Source: an uncultured Flavobacteriia bacterium (GTDB lineage Bacteria; Bacteroidota; Bacteroidia; Flavobacteriales_D; Crocinitomicaceae). From it: a DNA stretch of 5,052 nt. The position numbers were made by a program, and so were the translations under genes. The stretch covers positions 1 through 5,052 of the forward strand of contig CAIYQV010000398.1 in the NCBI GenBank assembly GCA_903928365.1, written 5' to 3'. The notes below the pieces were generated by a model. It made no database searches, was not told the DNA's origin, and saw only the letters and a list, made by a program, of their open reading frames with translations. Shown piece by piece: positions 1 through 4,972 of the stretch (positions are counted from its first letter, which is position 1; every line of letters begins with the position of its first letter).

Positions 1-526
1 AGGCGGGACATGGTCACCGGCCCTGGCAGGTGCAGGAACGTATACGTACACCGAGACAGCGACAGCACCATGTGCCACAGATGCTACTGCACAGGTTGTC
101 TTGACCGAGATTGCAGCTCCAGATGCAGGAACGGATGGTACACTAACAATTTGCCAGGGAAGCACCGTGACATCAGCAGAACTTTTCAATGCTCTAACAG
201 GGACACCTGATGCAGGCGGCACCTGGTCACCGGCCTTGGCAGGAGCGGGGACGTATACGTACACGGTAACGGTAGCCGGATGTACAGATGCAACGGCAAG
301 TGTGACGGTTAGCGAGCAGCTACAACCCAATGCAGGAACGGATGGTATACTAACAATTTGCCAGGGAAGCACCGTGACATCAGCAGAACTTTTCAATGCA
401 CTTTCAGGCACACCTGATCCAGGCGGGACATGGAGCAGTGTTGGATTGGTGTATACATACACGGTAGCAGCTACAGCACCTTGTGCAACGGATGCTAATG
501 CAGAGGTCCAACTTACTGAATCACCT
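1..526 (+). repeat. Tandem Ig-like coding repeats, about 207-213 bp period, two and a half copies
   Basis: Three copies can be aligned. Copy A is partial (1 to about 122), copy B runs about 123-329 and copy C about 330-526. Matching points are offset by 213 bp (A to B: 1 and 214) and 207 bp (B to C: 125 and 332; 214 and 421), always in whole codons. B and C are identical over 18 bp (123-140 and 330-347), differ at one base, and are then identical over 51 bp (142-192 and 349-399). Across 125-213 versus 332-420 I count 6 differences in 89 bp. The second halves diverge more. Copy A probably belongs to a longer array to the left. Each unit encodes one small beta-sandwich-like module with two cysteines. 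Confidence 0.93.
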
Positions 527-817
527 TGTGAAGTAGTTATTCCCACAGGGTTTACACCAAGTGGAGATGGGGTGAATGAAACATGGGAATTGTATGGGTT
601 GGATGAAAAGTATCCGAATAATAAGGTGTATATCTACAATCGCTGGGGAAATCTTATTTATGAATCCACTCAGGGAGATTATATGAGTAATCCATGGGAT
701 GGTACATATGAAGGGAAGACATTGCCCGTCAGTTCTTTTTATTACATGATTTATACGGATCCGGAAAACGAGGGAGATGTAATCAAAGGCACTATTACAA
801 TTCTCAAAGAAAAGTAG
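2..817 (+). CDS. T9SS type B sorting domain protein with Ig-like repeats (3' part, 5' end off window)
   Basis: The reading frame is open from the left edge (first full codon at 2) to a TAG at 815-817, giving 271 visible residues. A TTG at 101 lies inside a repeat unit and is not a credible start, so the gene begins outside the window. Visible residues 1 to about 175 are repeated modules of 69-71 residues with the pattern AGTDG-LTICQGSTVTSAELFNAL-GTP-GGTW-TYTYT-C-TDA. Residues 178-271 form a CHU_C / gliding-motility-associated C-terminal domain (type B), with FTPSGDGVNE, YNRWGNLIYES and WDGTYEGK. Known for the family: such domains send Sec-exported proteins through the T9SS to the cell surface or medium. 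Inferred: a repetitive surface adhesin or filament protein; no enzyme domain is visible. The repeat part is clearly richer in GC than the sorting domain. The family call is secure, the biological role is not. Confidence 0.93.
   Translation, partial: GGTWSPALAGAGTYTYTETATAPCATDATAQVVLTEIAAPDAGTDGTLTICQGSTVTSAELFNALTGTPDAGGTWSPALAGAGTYTYTVTVAGCTDATASVTVSEQLQPNAGTDGILTICQGSTVTSAELFNALSGTPDPGGTWSSVGLVYTYTVAATAPCATDANAEVQLTESPCEVVIPTGFTPSGDGVNETWELYGLDEKYPNNKVYIYNRWGNLIYESTQGDYMSNPWDGTYEGKTLPVSSFYYMIYTDPENEGDVIKGTITILKEK
533..814 (+). other. T9SS type B C-terminal sorting domain of gene 1 (CHU_C-like)
   Basis: About 94 residues form the end of the first protein. It opens with VVIPTGFTPSGDGVNE, where SGDGVNE stands for the usual NGDGxND element. 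YNRWGNLIYES follows (NRWG codons at 638-649), then NPWDGTYEG (WDGT codons at 695-706), and it ends in a strand-rich tail with a basic last segment (ILKEK). These elements in this order define the gliding-motility-associated C-terminal domain. In the family it is the secretion signal recognised by the T9SS and generally depends on a PorP/SprF-like outer-membrane partner. No such partner is encoded directly after this gene within the window. Confidence 0.92.
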
Positions 818-962
818 AGATTGTTGATTACCCTTTCTTAAGATAGATTTAAATTAAGTAATATCTCAACTGGTAATTACTCATTACTTGAATCAAGCAA
901 TTATTTATAACCAATCTTTTTTGCATTTTATTAATCATTTTTTTGCCATCAAAGAGGTTATT

Positions 963-1028
963 ATGCAAGCTGCTGATAGAGTTTTACATAGGGTTGAAGA
1001 TCATCCTGAGGTTCAAGTTTTGAAATAA
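963..1028 (+). CDS. Doubtful 21-codon ORF in the intergenic region
   Basis: ATG at 963 to TAA at 1026-1028 would encode a 21-residue charged peptide beginning MQAADRVLHRVEDHP. An AGAGG at 953-957 sits 5 nt before the ATG, unusual here because gene 2 has no such site. The frame stays open upstream as far as a stop at 855-857, so the stretch could also be the tail of a decayed longer frame. The segment is less AT-rich than its flanks. The opposite strand is also open over about 961-1050, so strand and coding status are unclear. I do not recognise the peptide, and chance is a good explanation. Confidence 0.15.
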   Translation: MQAADRVLHRVEDHPEVQVLK

Positions 1029-1109
1029 TTTTTATCGAATTACATTGTGTCTATGTAATGTCTATGTGCAAGCATTGATTTAGACATGAATACTGGCTAC
1101 ATTGGCCTA

Positions 1110-1122
1110 ACACAATTTGTGT
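1110..1122. promoter_or_regulatory. 13-bp hyphenated palindrome, possible operator
   Basis: ACACAA-T-TTGTGT is a perfect inverted repeat with 6-bp arms and a single central base, about 100 bp upstream of the gene 2 start. Its size and symmetry fit a site for a dimeric DNA-binding protein. No regulator or matching site is visible, and chance palindromes are common in AT-rich DNA. Confidence 0.2.
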
Positions 1123-1172
1123 GATTGGTCAAAATGAAATGTCATTAGTTGAAACACAAAAACAAACTTTTT

Positions 1173-1187
1173 ATTGATCAAATCAAT
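1173..1187. promoter_or_regulatory. Inverted repeat ATTGAT-CAA-ATCAAT close to the gene 2 start
   Basis: Perfect 6-bp arms flank a 3-base centre and overlap an 8-bp palindrome, TTGATCAA (1174-1181). The element ends 33 bp before the ATG at 1221, where it could be an operator or a small hairpin in the leader RNA. It is AT-rich and would be weak as an RNA stem. Function is a guess from position and symmetry only. Confidence 0.2.
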
Positions 1188-1220
1188 GTTTTGCATTTTT
1201 AGTTTTATTTAAGTTTTAAA

Positions 1221-4200
1221 ATGAGATTTTTGAAAAAAGCGAACTTCTACATATTTATCCTAAGTTGGTTTTTTTGGTCTAAGCCTTTTTGGGTGCAGTC
1301 ACAAGCCCCCGTTGTATACTCGACACCAGGAAATTATACTTGGACTGTGCCTCCGTGTGTTACACAAATTACCGTTCAGGTTTGGGGTGGAGGCGGAGGG
1401 GGCGGATCTGTCTGGTCTCGTTTCAATAGTGTGAGTGGTAATGGCGCCAATTGTGAACAAGGCGATGAGATTTGCGCAACCGCGGGCGGCGGCGGCGGCG
1501 GAGGTTTTGCAAGCAGAACATACACTGTAGTGCCCGGTCAAGTTTATAACATTACGGTTGGTGCAGGTGGTGTGGCCTCCGTGAATTCATCCGGAGAAAA
1601 TAGAGCGAATAATGGAGGAAATGGTGGAAATAGCACTTTTTCTGGTCCAGCCACTGCAGGTCCAGGTACTTTGACCGGTTTTGGAGGTAACGGTGGTGGC
1701 GCAGCAAATATCGTACGTAGTTGCAATTTTGGTTGTAGCTTTAATCATGATGGTGCAAATGGTGCTGGAGGTACTGGTGGAGGTGGAGCAAATGGAACCA
1801 CGACTCACACCGGAGGTAACGGAGCATCTGGCGTACATAGCTCAAGTACAAACGATAAGAGTGGAGGAGGAGGTGGTGGTGCTGGAACAAATGCAAATGG
1901 CACAAATGGTGGGCTTATTGCAGCGGGTGTAGGTGGAAATGCAGATGGAGGAAATGGTGGTAGTGGAATAAATCAGCCTTATGGAAACGGATTTTTTGGA
2001 ACGAATGGAAATCCGGGCGTAACCATCGGAGGAGGAGGAGGAGGAGCGGCCTCACACAATCGCAATTCATGTAATTCCAGTGGTAATAATCATCAGTCCA
2101 GAGTGGGTGGTGACGGAGCCAGGGGAGAGGTACGAATCATATACAGTGCAGGCGCACAGCCAACTCCTTTATTTGATCCAGTGCCATCGATTTGTTCAGG
2201 TGACAATCTTTCTCCTTTACCAACGACATCCAATAACGGTATAATTGGTACATGGTCCCCTGCGTTAAATAACTCGAGTACTACTACTTATACTTTTACG
2301 CCAGACCCGTCAAACTGCGCCAATACTGCCACTTTGACGATAACTGTTGACCAACCAACAATTATCCCCGGCTTTGATCAGGTAGCACCTGTCTGTTCAG
2401 GGTCAACCATACAAGCATTACCAACCCTTTCTACAAATGGAATCAATGGATCTTGGTCTCCTGCGATAAATAATCTTTCTACCACGACATATACTTTTAC
2501 GCCCAATTCAGGTCAATGTGCTCTTAGTGCAACAATGACCATTACAATAAATTCTGCAACGGTCCCAACTTTTGATCCGATTGGACCTTTTTGTGTAGGG
2601 GCAACCATCGACCCACTTCCGACATTGTCGAATGAAAATATTAATGGTACTTGGTCTCCAGCAATAAACAACTCGAATACTACCACATATACATTTACCC
2701 CTTCAAGCGGGCAATGCGCCACTACTACTCAAATAACTGTAAATGTGGGGCCACCGGTTACACCAACTTTTGCGCCAATAGACCCCATCTGTGTGGGGGC
2801 TTCTACCAATCCCTTGCAAGTAGTATCGTTGGAAGGGATTAGCGGAGGGTGGAATCCCACGTTCGATTCAAACAATTCTGCAGTATACACGTTCACACCT
2901 GATGCTGATCAATGTGCCAATTCAACAACGATTTCGATATCAGTAAATCAATTGATTAGCCCACTTTTTCAGCAAGTACCCGCCATATGTCAGGGAGATC
3001 CTGTTTCCCCTATTCCAACTAATTCAACCAACAACATATTTGGGTCATGGAGTCCACCGGTTGATAATACACAAACAACGACATATACTTTTACTCCTGA
3101 TCCTGGACAATGTGCGGCAACTGCTACCATGTCCATCATTGTGAACTCGCTTTCACAAGTACCGGTGTTTGATCCTGTTCCCGATGTTTGTCAGAATACA
3201 GCTCCCCCGGTTCTTGATGCAATTTCAAATAATGGAATACAGGGATCGTGGTCACCTAGTGTATCAACAGCAAATGTTGGAACAGATACCTATATATTCA
3301 CACCTTCAGCAGGCCAATGTGGAACTTCAGCTACAATGGATATAACGGTAATTGCAACGGTTACGCCTATTTTTGACCCTTTAGAATCGGTCTGTCAGAA
3401 TTCCCTTCCTCCGGTGTTGGGTTCTACCTCCAGCAACGGTATTTCGGGTACTTGGAGCGGTCAAGTATCTACATCGGTTGCAGGAAATCAAACATATATT
3501 TTTACACCAGGTTCCTCTCAATGTGCAACAACGACATCAATTTCGATTACCATAAATCCGAATCCGATAGTTGATGCGGGTGTCGATCAAATAGTTTGTG
3601 TAGGAGAGGACGTTCTATTGAATGGATCAGGTGCAGTGACATACAACTGGTCGAATGCTGTTGTAAATGGTGTTCCCTTCAGCGCTGGTCCAGGAACAAC
3701 TAATTATACAGTCACAGGTACTGATGTAAATGGATGCACATCTTCTGATATTGTAAATGTTGTCACGAATCCTATACCACAAGTCTCAGCTGGTAATGAC
3801 ATCATTATTTGTGAAGGCGAACAGGTTACGCTAATGGGTTCGGGGGCAAATGTCTATACTTGGAATAATAATGTTTTGAATAATGTTTCTTTTAGTCCAG
3901 AGGCGGGAATTGTAATATATACAGTGACGGGAACCAATACTTTTGGTTGCACGGCGACAGATAATATGCAACTTACAGTCAATGATACTCCAACGGCATT
4001 ATTTCAATTTGATGGAGTAGGTTGTATTCCTTTTGATGTTCAATTGGAAAGTGTTTCCTCAACTGGAAATTGTTTTTGGCAACTGTCAAATGGAGAAACT
4101 TTTTCAGGTTGTTCGGCATTTACTACGCTGACAGTTCCCGGTTGCTATGATGTGACATTAACGGTGGAAAATAATGGTTGTTCATCTAGCTTTACGGCTT

Positions 4201-4772
4201 TAAATGTGCTTTGTGCACAAGAGTTGCCGATTGCTGATTTTGGTTACCAACCGAGTCAGCCTACGACACTAGAAACAGGGGTGAATTTTTCCAATTACTC
4301 TGAGGGTGCAGCTACGTACACGTGGTTCTTTGGAGATGGAAGCTCATCCGGGGAATTTGAACCGTCTCACGAATTCCCCTTTGAAAATGCTGGTGAATAT
4401 GAAGTTGTACTCGTAGCCACTTCTTCGGCAGGCTGTGTGGATACGGTAATCTCTATTATAACAATCGAAGAAGAATTGATATTTTATGTCCCAAACACAT
4501 TTACACCAGACGATGATTCATATAACCCTATTTTTCTTCCAATCTTTACTTCCGGATTCGATCCGCAGGATTACCACCTAACCATCTTCAATCGCTGGGG
4601 AGAAATTGTTTTTGAATCTTATGACCATGAAGTCGGTTGGGATGGGACATACGGAACAAATCCAGAGAAATTTGTCTGTCAAGATGGAGTTTATATATGG
4701 AGAATTCAATATAAACTGTTGAAGAATGACGCTTCAGCTGAAGTTGTAGGTCATGTTAATTTGCTGAGATAA
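1221..4772 (+). CDS. Large secreted multidomain protein: glycine-rich domain, Ig-like and PKD repeats, T9SS type B sorting domain
   Basis: Complete 1183-residue protein, ATG to TAA at 4770-4772. The ATG opens directly onto a signal peptide: basic start MRFLKK, hydrophobic core at about 8-25, likely cleavage after VQS27 before Q28. Upstream is TTTTAAA with no Shine-Dalgarno sequence, usual in Bacteroidota. Domains in order: glycine-rich 30-309; seven Ig-like repeats 314-781; two other Ig-like repeats 784-922; cysteine-rich PKD-like 926-998; PKD with WFFGDGSSS 1004-1084; type B sorting domain 1087-1183. Export by Sec then T9SS follows from both ends of the protein. No catalytic motif is seen. 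The layout suggests an N-terminal tip on a stalk joined to the surface at its C-terminal side, such as an adhesin or matrix protein; that role is inference. Its sorting domain and module pattern match gene 1 upstream, so both are probably cargo of the same secretion system. Confidence 0.95.
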   Translation: MRFLKKANFYIFILSWFFWSKPFWVQSQAPVVYSTPGNYTWTVPPCVTQITVQVWGGGGGGGSVWSRFNSVSGNGANCEQGDEICATAGGGGGGGFASRTYTVVPGQVYNITVGAGGVASVNSSGENRANNGGNGGNSTFSGPATAGPGTLTGFGGNGGGAANIVRSCNFGCSFNHDGANGAGGTGGGGANGTTTHTGGNGASGVHSSSTNDKSGGGGGGAGTNANGTNGGLIAAGVGGNADGGNGGSGINQPYGNGFFGTNGNPGVTIGGGGGGAASHNRNSCNSSGNNHQSRVGGDGARGEVRIIYSAGAQPTPLFDPVPSICSGDNLSPLPTTSNNGIIGTWSPALNNSSTTTYTFTPDPSNCANTATLTITVDQPTIIPGFDQVAPVCSGSTIQALPTLSTNGINGSWSPAINNLSTTTYTFTPNSGQCALSATMTITINSATVPTFDPIGPFCVGATIDPLPTLSNENINGTWSPAINNSNTTTYTFTPSSGQCATTTQITVNVGPPVTPTFAPIDPICVGASTNPLQVVSLEGISGGWNPTFDSNNSAVYTFTPDADQCANSTTISISVNQLISPLFQQVPAICQGDPVSPIPTNSTNNIFGSWSPPVDNTQTTTYTFTPDPGQCAATATMSIIVNSLSQVPVFDPVPDVCQNTAPPVLDAISNNGIQGSWSPSVSTANVGTDTYIFTPSAGQCGTSATMDITVIATVTPIFDPLESVCQNSLPPVLGSTSSNGISGTWSGQVSTSVAGNQTYIFTPGSSQCATTTSISITINPNPIVDAGVDQIVCVGEDVLLNGSGAVTYNWSNAVVNGVPFSAGPGTTNYTVTGTDVNGCTSSDIVNVVTNPIPQVSAGNDIIICEGEQVTLMGSGANVYTWNNNVLNNVSFSPEAGIVIYTVTGTNTFGCTATDNMQLTVNDTPTALFQFDGVGCIPFDVQLESVSSTGNCFWQLSNGETFSGCSAFTTLTVPGCYDVTLTVENNGCSSSFTALNVLCAQELPIADFGYQPSQPTTLETGVNFSNYSEGAATYTWFFGDGSSSGEFEPSHEFPFENAGEYEVVLVATSSAGCVDTVISIITIEEELIFYVPNTFTPDDDSYNPIFLPIFTSGFDPQDYHLTIFNRWGEIVFESYDHEVGWDGTYGTNPEKFVCQDGVYIWRIQYKLLKNDASAEVVGHVNLLR
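1485..1505 (+). repeat. Trinucleotide tract (GGC)5 then GGA GGT, encoding seven glycines
   Basis: Five pure GGC codons (1485-1499) followed by GGA and GGT encode Gly89-Gly95. The tract is in frame, so replication slippage would change the glycine count without breaking the gene. It is also much richer in GC than the surrounding DNA. Confidence 0.85.
2028..2045 (+). repeat. Trinucleotide tract (GGA)6 encoding six glycines
   Basis: Six pure GGA codons encode Gly270-Gly275 near the end of the glycine-rich domain. Other glycine runs of the same domain use mixed codons; for example 1386-1406 reads GGT GGA GGC GGA GGG GGC GGA. A purely identical codon run is therefore a choice of sequence rather than a need of the protein, and suggests slippage. 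Confidence 0.85.
2160..3563 (+). repeat. Seven tandem Ig-like modules of about 66 residues in gene 2 (residues 314-781)
   Basis: The conserved F-D-P starts lie at residues 318, 385, 451, 517, 583, 650 and 718 (DNA 2172, 2373, 2571, 2769, 2967, 3168, 3372). The module pattern is FDPVP-IC-G-x-PLPT-S-NGI-GTWSPA-NN-TTTYTFTP-GQCA-TATMTITV. Each module has two cysteines 41 residues apart in repeats 1-5 (325/366, 392/433, 458/499, 524/565, 590/631) and 43 apart in repeats 6-7 (657/700, 725/768), well placed for one disulfide per module. Repeat 4 is the most degenerate (GGWNPTFDS in place of GTWSPAxNN). Repeats 6 and 7 share CQN, PPVL, VST and TYIFTP and form a subtype. This module type is common in flavobacterial surface proteins and probably acts as stalk. 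In DNA the copies are diverged, unlike those of gene 1. Confidence 0.93.
3570..3986 (+). repeat. Two Ig-like modules of a second type (residues 784-849 and 855-922)
   Basis: The two copies, at 3570-3773 and about 3783-3986, are 71 residues apart. They share the pattern V-AG-D-I-C-GE-V-L-GSGA-Y-W-N-V-NxVxFSP-G-YTVTGT-GCT-D-V. Each again has two cysteines (793/839 and 864/910). The pattern matches the Ig/PKD-like modules widespread in Bacteroidota secreted proteins, where they are spacers or binding modules. They follow repeat 7 after a short NPNPI linker and differ clearly from the FDP-type modules before them. Confidence 0.88.
3996..4472 (+). other. Cysteine-rich PKD-like domain followed by a canonical PKD domain
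   Basis: Residues 926-998 form a PKD-like module (ALFQFDGVGCIPFDVQLES, FWQLSNGETFSGCSAF, TVPGCYDVTLTVEN) with six cysteines at 935, 951, 964, 975, 987 and 998, more than usual for a PKD fold. Residues 1004-1084 are a normal PKD domain: IADFGYQPS, VNFSNYSEGA, the signature TYTWFFGDGSSS, then PSHEF and AGEYEVVLVATSSAGC. PKD domains of T9SS cargo commonly sit just before the sorting domain, as here, and serve in adhesion or as spacers. Assignment of the second is firm; the first is judged from the P-F-D-V-L and G-Y-D-V-L-V pattern. Confidence 0.85.
4479..4769 (+). other. T9SS type B C-terminal sorting domain of gene 2 (CHU_C-like)
   Basis: Residues 1087-1183 read IFYVPNTFTPDDDSYNPIF, FTSGFDPQDYHLTIFNRWG, EIVFES, VGWDGTYG, QDGVYIWRIQYK and end VVGHVNLLR. 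NRWG, WDGTYG and DGVYIW are the hallmarks of the type B domain. The acidic element is DDDSYN rather than the common NGDGxND seen nearly intact in gene 1, and GFDPQDYHL adds a short insertion. As far as I recall, this is a recognised subfamily found in several Flavobacteriales rather than a damaged domain. The domain reaches the stop codon intact, so the protein should be competent for secretion. Confidence 0.93.
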
Positions 4773-4839
4773 TGCTGTTGTCTTTGTGAGACCTTTTCAG
4801 TTCGGGAGCATAATTATTAAAATAAGTTCAAAGTATTCT

Positions 4840-4861
4840 GAAAGCCTGCGCTTGGTTTTTT
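4840..4861 (+). terminator. Weak intrinsic terminator candidate after gene 2
   Basis: GAAAGCC (4840-4846) can pair with GGTTTTT (4854-4860) using two G-U pairs around a 7-nt loop. Alternatively AAGC (4842-4845) pairs with GCTT (4850-4853) just before a run of six T (4856-4861). It lies 68 bp after the stop codon, a sensible place, but both stems are weak. Confidence 0.3.
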
Positions 4862-4972
4862 CAATTAATCTCTGCTGAAAATATTAAGAATTATAGTCTT
4901 TTTCCTTTTTAAAAATTTTTCCTGTTCATCCTCGCTAATCGATATTCCTCAAAGTGACATGATGTCTGATTG

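Larger units (their letters stand above)
818..1220. other. 403-bp AT-rich intergenic region, probable 5' regulatory region of gene 2
   Basis: No convincing gene is present. The sequence is strongly AT-rich, with T-runs near 917-922 and 938-944. I looked for the Bacteroidota sigma-A consensus (TTG near -33, TAnnTTTG near -7) and found no clean match, so no promoter is placed. Short symmetrical elements occur at 856-889 (AAGTAAT/ATTACTT around a 20-nt gap), 887-897 (CTTGAATCAAG), 1058-1087 (ATGTCTA/TAGACAT), 1110-1122 and 1173-1187. A 21-codon ORF lies at 963-1028. The region is long enough to hold a terminator for gene 1 and a separate promoter for gene 2, so the two genes are probably not one tight operon. 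No hairpin followed by a T-tract was found just after gene 1. Confidence 0.7.
1308..2147 (+). other. N-terminal glycine-rich domain of gene 2 (residues 30-309)
   Basis: The domain opens with a short beta part, VVYSTPGNYTWTVPPCVTQI, leading into VWGGGGGGGS. GGGGGGGFASRTYTVVPG and YNITVGAGG follow, then about 170 residues dense in GG and GN pairs (NGGNGGNSTF, GGNGGGA, GAGGTGGGGANG). It closes with a strand, RGEVRIIYSA. This order, F/Y-x-PG-x-Y-x-W-TVP then a polyglycine body then a G-x-V-x-I-x-Y strand, is typical of glycine-rich domains in bacterial surface proteins and phage tail proteins. Polyglycine-II helix bundles are known from some phage adhesins with similar glycine spacing; whether this domain folds so is inference. 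Glycine runs of six or seven lie at residues 56-62, 89-95, 215-220 and 270-275. Six cysteines (46, 78, 85, 168, 172, 284) could form disulfides. Confidence 0.85.

Noticed and set aside
38..260. Perfect 10-bp palindrome ACGTATACGT at 38-47 and 251-260
   Set aside because: It simply encodes the conserved TYTYT strand of the module and is lost in the third copy, so it is not a likely binding site.
1..526. The 207-bp repeats considered as a CRISPR array or mobile element
   Set aside because: There are no unique spacers between short repeats; the units are contiguous, in frame and coding, with no terminal inverted repeats.
101..817. A gene starting at TTG 101
   Set aside because: The frame is open to the left edge and the repeat pattern continues through it, so 101 is an internal codon.
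818..900. Hairpin AAGTAAT/ATTACTT (856-889) as a terminator of gene 1
   Set aside because: The stem is AT-only apart from one G-C pair, has a 20-nt loop and no T-run directly after it.
1299..1932. Several other-frame ORFs over the glycine-rich region (reverse 1299-1541, 1544-1726, 1587-1838; forward 1681-1932)
   Set aside because: They are shadows of GGN codon runs, with low-complexity translations, and the main frame has a signal peptide and recognisable domains.
2513..2842. Reverse ORF 2513-2722 and forward ORF 2651-2842
   Set aside because: They lie inside the tandem Ig-like modules of gene 2 and show no family features of their own.
4890..4925. AT-rich T/A runs near 4897-4920 as a second terminator or origin element
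   Set aside because: The runs form no stable GC-containing stem and show no iterated binding sites.
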